A DNA stretch of 12,281 bases, taken from contig JAISXS010000011.1 in the NCBI GenBank assembly GCA_031270385.1, positions 1 through 12,281 of the forward strand. Reading direction: 5' to 3'. The DNA comes from Puniceicoccales bacterium. GTDB lineage: Bacteria; Verrucomicrobiota; Verrucomicrobiia; Opitutales; JAIRKQ01. The position numbers and the translations under genes were made by a program. Below the pieces are notes generated by a model that searched no databases, had not been told where the DNA came from, and was given only the letters and a program-made list of their open reading frames with translations. Positions within the stretch are counted from its first letter, which is position 1. Every line of letters begins with the position of its first letter. This document shows positions 7,121-12,281 of the stretch, in pieces.

Positions 7121-9091
7121 ATGAAGAATAAACTGCTAATATTTATTTTCCTAGTCCTCGGACTGCATGATTTGTATGCAGACGACGGGACGTTTGATGA
7201 TAGGCAACGGGACACAGCGATGAATGTGTCGTTGGCCAGCGCTCCGCTGTCGCAAGTTCTGCGCACACTTGAAGAATTGACTGGCAAGAGTGTACTGCGC
7301 GACAATAGTCTGCAGGAAATACAAATTTCCCTGCAAACTAGTGGTGGTATCAGTCGGAATGAGGCAATTTCAGTCATTGAAAGTGCACTCGCGATAAATC
7401 ACGTTGCCATCGTAGAACTCGGTGATGGTATGCTAAAGGCAGTTAGTCTAAAATCGGCGCCGTCCCAATCTCCGAGATTTGTAGAGGGATCACTCCAAAA
7501 ACTACCGCCGAGCGAAAAAATTTGCTCAAAACTTTTTCAGTTGAAATTTCTGCACGTCACTGAATTTTCAAAATTAATAGGAAAGCTGCTAAATCCGGAA
7601 CTTTCCTCGGCAATCGTCTTTGAAGAGTCAAATTCCGTGTTGATAACGGATTCCATATCGGCACTACAGCGCATAGAGCTGATACTCAGCAAAGTTGACA
7701 TACCGAAGCATTCGGTGATTGATTCAAAGATTTTTCGCATAAAGCACGGGGAGGCCAAAAACATATCCGACTTATTGAATAAGATAATCAGAGGTCAACA
7801 CGGTAAAAGCGGTGCTGCAAGTGCGCTTGGCGAGGAACTGCTTAGCAATTCATCGTTTAGATTTTCAAAAGGCTTAACCGTGGAATGTGATGAACGCAGT
7901 AACTCCGTGGTTGTTTGTGGAACACCGAGTGACATTGAACACGTGGAATCCGTGATAGGTCAAATCGATGTTTTGTTGGATCAAGTACGGATTGAAGTTG
8001 TCATCGCCCAGGTTACGCTTGCAAAAGGGCAGTCATCCGGCCTGTCCAATTTCTCGTTTAACTACAACGCCAAAGATGGTAACAAAGATAGTAAACCAGA
8101 AGGGGTTGGTACCGATGGCAAGGACGGGGGCGGGAAACACGAACCGTCAATGGGAACGGGAATCAGCGGTGTACAAGGCATGGAGTCTCCATTTTCTGTC
8201 GCTGGTAATTTGAAAAATTTTTCTCTAAACCTGGTATTTAACAAAGCAAAAACAGACTCCAACGTGGCCGTGTTGGCCGCGCCAACGATAGTCACGACAC
8301 ACAACAGACAAGCATCGGTTGAGATTAGCGAATCTATTCCCATTGTCAAGTCAGAAATAATGGCAGGGGCAATGGGGGCGACGCAATCCTCAATTAGTTA
8401 CAAGGACATGGGGATAATACTCATTGTTAAGCCACTGATCGGCGTCAATGGTGTGATACAGTTGGAAATCAGCCAAATGATAGAGTCGAGAACTTCAGAT
8501 GTCACTCTCAACAAGAACACATTTCCATTGACATCCAAGCGCTCCGCCATGTCCTTTGTGAGCGTGTACGACGGTGATACAGTCGTTTTGGCCGGATTGC
8601 AACAAAAGGAAACTTCTAAAACCGGTGGCAAGGTGTGGCTCCTGGGCGATCTCCCAGTGATCGGTAATATGCTGTTTTCCCCAAAATCAAATTCTGAAAA
8701 GGTAACAGAACTAGTAATATTTATCAAACCGACGATTGTTTCCAATCCGACAAACGAAGGGGCCTATGCCAAAAAAATGATTGACGGATTACCAGAAGTA
8801 ATAAAGGATGACATCGAATACTACAAGGAAAATGGAAAATTTCTGCCGACACCTCAGCCAGAAAAGGAGGAAAAAAAATCAACCAATAGTGAAGCCGCTG
8901 GCACCGTACAAAGCTGGACAAAGGTTCCTTCAACACCACAATTGGAAAGAGCAAATAAAACGAACTTGGAGTCGCGTAAGCACAGCGACGGAAAGTCCGG
9001 CCCAGTCGAACACCAACGGGCTCCCAGTAGCGCTACAAAAAAGATAAAAACTATTGGTAAACAAAATAGGCCTAGCCCAAGAATTCGATAG
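7121..9091 (+). CDS. gspD: Type II/IV secretion system secretin (GspD/PilQ family)
   Basis: This forms the multimeric outer-membrane channel through which folded substrates or a pilus pass. The ATG at 7121 is preceded by GAGGGATGAGAG. The protein has a signal peptide (1-20, ending LYA), an N0/STN-like domain (about 33-108), and N1- and N2-like ring domains (about 132-193 and 200-285). The secretin core runs from about 287 to 541 and includes VAVLAAPTIVTTHNRQASV, then VYDGDTVVLAGL and LLGDLPVIGNMLF, all hallmarks of the family. A Gly/Lys/Asp-rich insertion (about 314-352) interrupts the start of the core. After the core a tail of about 110 residues is rich in Lys, Ser and Pro and probably disordered. 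No lipobox is visible. Neighbours with L-, M-, C- and E-like roles support type II secretion, but a type IV pilus system cannot be excluded. Confidence 0.93.
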   Translation: MKNKLLIFIFLVLGLHDLYADDGTFDDRQRDTAMNVSLASAPLSQVLRTLEELTGKSVLRDNSLQEIQISLQTSGGISRNEAISVIESALAINHVAIVELGDGMLKAVSLKSAPSQSPRFVEGSLQKLPPSEKICSKLFQLKFLHVTEFSKLIGKLLNPELSSAIVFEESNSVLITDSISALQRIELILSKVDIPKHSVIDSKIFRIKHGEAKNISDLLNKIIRGQHGKSGAASALGEELLSNSSFRFSKGLTVECDERSNSVVVCGTPSDIEHVESVIGQIDVLLDQVRIEVVIAQVTLAKGQSSGLSNFSFNYNAKDGNKDSKPEGVGTDGKDGGGKHEPSMGTGISGVQGMESPFSVAGNLKNFSLNLVFNKAKTDSNVAVLAAPTIVTTHNRQASVEISESIPIVKSEIMAGAMGATQSSISYKDMGIILIVKPLIGVNGVIQLEISQMIESRTSDVTLNKNTFPLTSKRSAMSFVSVYDGDTVVLAGLQQKETSKTGGKVWLLGDLPVIGNMLFSPKSNSEKVTELVIFIKPTIVSNPTNEGAYAKKMIDGLPEVIKDDIEYYKENGKFLPTPQPEKEEKKSTNSEAAGTVQSWTKVPSTPQLERANKTNLESRKHSDGKSGPVEHQRAPSSATKKIKTIGKQNRPSPRIR

Positions 9092-9093
9092 TC

Positions 9094-9450
9094 ATGAAAT
9101 TGAGCGAAGTAGTCTTTGCCACAGTGTTGTTCGTGTGTACACAGGTTCACGGTGGGGAATTCGATTCATTGATTGAAAACTCGCCGTTCGTGAAACTGTC
9201 GCGGCGCGCCAATGGAGACGCCGGAGCATGGTCTGCTAAGCCGGTCTACGAACTCACAACCGTCATCATAACGGACAGATACAAGACATTTAACATATTT
9301 GTTGTATCGGAAAACAAGAACGTATGGATACGGGAAGGAGAAACGGTGGATGGAATATCGGTGGATTCGTACGATGTGAAGACGAAGACTCTGCGCTTTC
9401 ATACCAATGTGGAAAAAGATATTGCCGTTCGCCTAAAAAATGCTGATTGA
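9094..9450 (+). CDS. Small periplasmic GspC/PilP-like linker
   Basis: The ATG lies two bases after the secretin stop, so translation is coupled. The 118 residues start with a signal peptide (about 1-20, ending VHG). A beta-rich domain follows (about 50-116) with YELTTVIITDRYKTFNIFVV, then WIREGETVDGISVDSYD and TLRF. This layout resembles the homology-region domain of GspC and the beta domain of PilP, which bind the secretin N0 domain. Unlike classical GspC it has no retained membrane anchor beyond the signal peptide and no PDZ domain. It could be anchored only through the secretin, or be an unrelated small beta protein. Its position between the secretin and the ATPase favours the linker role. 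Confidence 0.6.
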   Translation: MKLSEVVFATVLFVCTQVHGGEFDSLIENSPFVKLSRRANGDAGAWSAKPVYELTTVIITDRYKTFNIFVVSENKNVWIREGETVDGISVDSYDVKTKTLRFHTNVEKDIAVRLKNAD

Positions 9451-9475
9451 TCTAGCATTTCGTAAGAAATATTAT
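9447..9475 (+). promoter_or_regulatory. Candidate internal promoter before the ATPase gene
   Basis: TTGATC (9447-9452) and TATTAT (9470-9475) are separated by 17 bases and match sigma-70 boxes at four and five of six positions. The site begins inside the last codons of the preceding gene and ends 30 bases before the ATPase start. It could give the motor gene its own transcript. Confidence 0.4.
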
Positions 9476-9505
9476 ATCTACATAATTTTTCTCTGATTGG
9501 TAGTT

Positions 9506-11155
9506 ATGGATGTTCTCACGGAAAAGTTGTCTGAACTTGGGAAAGAAAACCTCGAGAAAATAATGGCGGAGCCGGTACAACGCCGCGCCGTTGTCTTGGC
9601 GAGCGTGCTCGGTAGCGAAAATGAAAAGGAGGCGATCGTCTGGTTGTGCGATGTTCTTGGGATTCCGTTTGTCAAAGAATTCAAACTTTCCGCCGAGTAC
9701 GTAAAAAAGCTTCCTTCGGCATTTTTCACTGTCAATGGAATGCTGCCCATACAAGACGTAACCGGCGAAAATAAATTGTGCATGGTAAGTTGCTGGCCGG
9801 TTGGAATAAAGACATACCAGCAGGTGGAAGTATTTTGTGGCAAGCGCCCGGAAATATACCTGGGAATTCCACAGGACATAATCAGTGAAACGACGTCCTA
9901 CTTTGGATTTGACAAAGATGGGGCAACGACGGTGGACGAAAGAAGTGAACAGGCGGAAAAGGAAACGGATGACGACGCCGCTGTCGTAAAATTCGTCAAT
10001 GATGTCATTCGCCGGGCGCTGCGATCGAGGGCGACGGACATTCACTTTGAGCCACAAAGAAACGCTCTGCAAATAAGGTACCGCATCGATGGGGACCTCG
10101 TTCCAGTGCGTGTGCCGGAAAATTTGAGAAAGTTCCAGGCTGCTGTTACGTCGCGCGTAAAAATAATGGCATCCCTGAACATTTCAGAAAAACGTCGGCC
10201 ACAGGATGGAAAAATTTCATTCAGGGATGGCCAGGATATCGTTGATATCCGTGTATCCACACTTCCAATCGTCTACGGCGAAAGCATCAGCCTGCGCCTC
10301 CTAGTCCAGGGTGGCAACGCGCCGGTTTCTTTGAGCGAGTTGAACATGTCGGAATATCAACTTAAAATAACTGAAAAAGCATTGAGTAAGCCCCATGGAA
10401 TAATTTTGGTAACGGGACCAACTGGATCCGGAAAATCTACGACATTAAGCTCATTTCTCCGCCACGTTTATTCCCCGGCCGTCCGATTGATCACCGTCGA
10501 AGATCCGGTAGAATACGAGATCGCTGGGGTAAACCAGGCACAAGTTCACGCCGAAATCGGACTGACATTCGCTAGCATACTGCGTTCCATACTGCGCCAA
10601 GATCCTGACGTGATAATGCTCGGAGAAATAAGGGATACCGAGACTGGTGATATTGCCGTACGTGCTGCCGTCACGGGACACTTGGTTTTAAGCACATTGC
10701 ACACAAACGATGCCGTTGGATCAATAACGCGATTGAAAGATATAGGTATCGCATCCTACATGATCGCTTCTGCGTTGGAAATGGTTTGCGCTCAGAGGCT
10801 TGTGCGAAGACTTTGTCCGCACTGCGCAAGGGAATCGGAAAAGCTGAACACACAGAAAGAGTTGGAAAGACTGCGAGATCTTTTCAAATTAAAGAAGCTT
10901 CCGGAAAACATAAAGCTTATGGAACCGGTCGGATGCGAACACTGCAATGGAATAGGCTATCGCGGGAGAATGGCCGTCTTCGAAATTCTTGGAATGGATG
11001 AAAATATCCATGAAGCGACCGTGTCCGGGGCACCAGAATCTGAAATCAGAAACATAGCGACTGCCAGTGGCATGACATTTCTTGCCCAGGACGCATTTGC
11101 ACGCGCATGCGGTGGATTGACGACCGTTGAAGAGGCTATCCAGCTGATACCATAG
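9506..11155 (+). CDS. gspE: Type II secretion / type IV pilus assembly ATPase (GspE/PilB family)
   Basis: This cytoplasmic hexameric motor powers (pseudo)pilus assembly. Starting at the ATG at 9506 gives 549 residues. A TTG nine bases upstream is a weaker choice. An N-terminal GspE/MshE-like domain (about 1-130) is followed by an acidic linker. The ATPase has Walker A GPTGSGKST (about 304-312), the Asp box ITVEDPVEYE (about 329-338), Walker B with DPDVIMLGEIRD (about 366-377) and the His box STLHTND (about 396-402). Two CxxC pairs, CPHC and CEHC (about 437-440 and 477-480), form the zinc-binding tetracysteine site typical of the assembly ATPases and absent from PilT. All catalytic residues are present, so it should be active. 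It is the last gene of the operon. No gspF or pilin gene follows. Confidence 0.95.
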   Translation: MDVLTEKLSELGKENLEKIMAEPVQRRAVVLASVLGSENEKEAIVWLCDVLGIPFVKEFKLSAEYVKKLPSAFFTVNGMLPIQDVTGENKLCMVSCWPVGIKTYQQVEVFCGKRPEIYLGIPQDIISETTSYFGFDKDGATTVDERSEQAEKETDDDAAVVKFVNDVIRRALRSRATDIHFEPQRNALQIRYRIDGDLVPVRVPENLRKFQAAVTSRVKIMASLNISEKRRPQDGKISFRDGQDIVDIRVSTLPIVYGESISLRLLVQGGNAPVSLSELNMSEYQLKITEKALSKPHGIILVTGPTGSGKSTTLSSFLRHVYSPAVRLITVEDPVEYEIAGVNQAQVHAEIGLTFASILRSILRQDPDVIMLGEIRDTETGDIAVRAAVTGHLVLSTLHTNDAVGSITRLKDIGIASYMIASALEMVCAQRLVRRLCPHCARESEKLNTQKELERLRDLFKLKKLPENIKLMEPVGCEHCNGIGYRGRMAVFEILGMDENIHEATVSGAPESEIRNIATASGMTFLAQDAFARACGGLTTVEEAIQLIP

Positions 11156-11188
11156 CTAATTTTATAACTTCGCTACCAAACCGAAGAT

Positions 11189-11382
11189 TATAGTCGTCTT
11201 GCTTGAAAAAGGCATTCCGCTTAACGATACTTGGCGGAAACATTCCCGTTTTTTTTGGAATATAGTTATCTTCCCCGAGAAAAACATATTCCCTATTCTA
11301 AAAAACGGGAATTTTTCTGCTAAATTAGAATGCTTTTCTCAAGCAAGACGACTATAGAGGATATCCGGGGAAGATAACTATA
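11189..11382. mobile_element. MITE-like copy (A-left/B-right) interrupted by another copy
   Basis: The left end after TATA (11189-11192) is GTCGTCTTGCTTGAAAAAGG, followed by AACGATACTTGGCGG (end A). The right end (11357-11378) is GAGGATATCCGGGGAAGATAAC (22 bases; the terminal part GGGGAAGATAAC is end B), followed by TATA (11379-11382). The middle is occupied by a separate complete copy at 11261-11356. Removing that copy and one TATA restores GGAATATAGAG, identical to the intact copy at 247-257. Confidence 0.75.
11261..11356 (+). mobile_element. MITE-like copy nested in another copy, with TATA target duplication
   Basis: TATA (11261-11264), then GTTATCTTCCCCGAGAAAA (end B), an inner AAAAAACGGGAATTTTTC, and end A (TGCTTTTCTCAAGCAAGA then CGAC), closed by TATA (11353-11356). 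The flanking sequence on both sides belongs to the host copy. This fixes the boundaries and the 4-base target duplication directly. Confidence 0.8.
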
Positions 11383-11484
11383 GTCATCTTCCCCGAAAAA
11401 AGCATGTTGTTTTTTTATGAAAATGGGAGTTTCCCTCGCCAAGTGTCGTTGAGCAAAATGCCCTTCTCAAGCAAGACGACTATA
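11379..11484 (+). mobile_element. MITE-like copy (B-left/A-right), sharing a TATA with its neighbour
   Basis: TATA (11379-11382) is shared with the right border of the preceding copy. It is followed by GTCATCTTCCCCGAAAAAAG. The right end is CCCTTCTCAAGCAAGACGAC with TATA at 11481-11484, and the inward motif CCAAGTGTCGTTGAG. The copy ends eight bases from the rsmE stop codon, so it may form part of the 3' end of both convergent transcripts. Confidence 0.8.
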
Positions 11485-11492
11485 AACTCGCA

Positions 11493-12215
11493 TCAACCGT
11501 CGATCGCAAGGTGTTCCAGGACGCTCAGGGCACAAATTGCTGCCGTTTCAGACCGTAGCACATTGCGACATATCCTGCATTCCACGAAGTTATTCTGCCT
11601 AAGGTAGTCATACTCTTCCCCGGAAAAATCCCCCTCTGGGCCTATGGCCATGCAAATGTTTGCAGCTGTCCGACTTTGTGCCACTGCCAGTCTTAGAGGC
11701 TTGGAATTTTCACCCAGGCCACCAAAAAATTTTGCATCAAAATTTTCAGTGCAAATTTCCCTAAGATTTTCGCAGTATGAAATTTTTGGGAGGAATGGAT
11801 TTCCGGACTGTTTGCACGCTTCCACGGCAATGATTTCCCATCGTTTGAGCTTGCAACAAACCTTATCTTTCAACTTGCATTCCGCATTTTGTGTGCCGCA
11901 AAATATTACGGCTGTCACCCCGATGGCAGTCGCTTCCCGGACTACGTAATCGCTGTTCATATTTTTCAACACCGCCTGTATCAGAGTAAATGACCGTGTG
12001 GGCTTATTTCTTTTTGTAATTTTCTCAATTTTAATGGTGGCGTGTTTTTTCGTTGCAGCTGTCAGTTTGCCACTGGCGGTAGTGCCATCGCCATTTAAGA
12101 CAGCGACCGTTTCTCCGATACGTGTGCGTGTCACGACGCAGAGATGATAGCTTTCTTCCTCCGAAAGTTCGACGATGTCACCAACGATATCACCCCTGTA
12201 GAAACACCTTTGCAT
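11493..12215 (-). CDS. rsmE: 16S rRNA (uracil-1498-N3)-methyltransferase
   Basis: RsmE methylates N3 of U1498 in helix 44 of 16S rRNA with S-adenosylmethionine. The 240 residues from the ATG at 12215 match the usual length of about 240. The N-terminal PUA-like part (about 1-70) includes SYHLCVVTRTRIGETVAVLNGDG. The C-terminal SPOUT knot domain shows EACKQSGNPFLP (about 132-143), IGPEGDFS (about 191-198) and VLRSETAAI (about 219-227), the three family motifs. In the IGPEGGFS motif the second glycine of the GG pair is aspartate here, a small departure at the cofactor loop. It is transcribed toward the secretion operon. The 66 bases upstream are AT-rich with no convincing promoter in view. Confidence 0.93.
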   Translation of the reverse strand: MQRCFYRGDIVGDIVELSEEESYHLCVVTRTRIGETVAVLNGDGTTASGKLTAATKKHATIKIEKITKRNKPTRSFTLIQAVLKNMNSDYVVREATAIGVTAVIFCGTQNAECKLKDKVCCKLKRWEIIAVEACKQSGNPFLPKISYCENLREICTENFDAKFFGGLGENSKPLRLAVAQSRTAANICMAIGPEGDFSGEEYDYLRQNNFVECRICRNVLRSETAAICALSVLEHLAIDG

Positions 12216-12281
12216 AGATATTTTGTTTGCAAAATTTCTGTGAAATATTTTGCTTTGTTCAACAATTTATGAACGCAAATT

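Noticed and set aside
11168..11185. CTTCG/CGAAG hairpin after gspE as a terminator
   Set aside because: The stem has only five pairs with a nine-base loop, and no T-run follows.

Overview
The window looks like a moderately AT-rich chromosome piece from a Gram-negative bacterium. The Gram-negative call rests on an outer-membrane secretin, a two-halved inner-membrane ABC permease and an RsmE-type methyltransferase. The order L-like, M-like, secretin, C-like, E ATPase, and the weak Shine-Dalgarno signals with many GTG/TTG starts, are reminiscent of the Verrucomicrobiota (PVC) side of bacteria. That placement is an impression, not a demonstration. Many small inverted-repeat elements and several broken genes suggest a genome under relaxed selection, such as a host-associated lineage.

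Region 1-1925 is decayed DNA packed with copies of one short non-autonomous transposable element (MITE-like; termini GTYATCTT, flanked by TATA). It also holds a tRNA-like remnant (303-379), a minus-strand pseudogene (449-1369) split by a composite element, and a frameshifted partial duplicate (1617-1925) of the gene next to it. Region 1926-5380 carries three minus-strand genes: an unrecognised Ser-rich protein, a complete fused (12-helix) iron/thiamine/phosphonate-type ABC permease, and an unrecognised acidic protein just upstream of the permease and probably co-transcribed with it.

A divergent intergenic region (5381-5627) leads into a plus-strand type II secretion / type IV pilus-like operon, 5628-11155. 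It encodes a bitopic PilN/GspL-like protein, a PilO/GspM-like protein, a secretin, a small periplasmic GspC/PilP-like protein and a GspE/PilB-type ATPase. Together they would form the outer-membrane channel, the periplasm-spanning linkers, the assembly platform and the motor. The platform protein GspF/PilC and all (pseudo)pilins are absent here and must be encoded elsewhere if the machine works.

The secretion operon converges on rsmE (11493-12215, minus). The 337-base gap between them is filled by three more element copies, one inserted inside another. Comparing that nested copy with an uninterrupted relative at 224-285 shows directly that the element duplicates a 4-base TATA target. No transposase lies in the window. 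The element family and its use as a clock of gene decay is the most unusual thing here.
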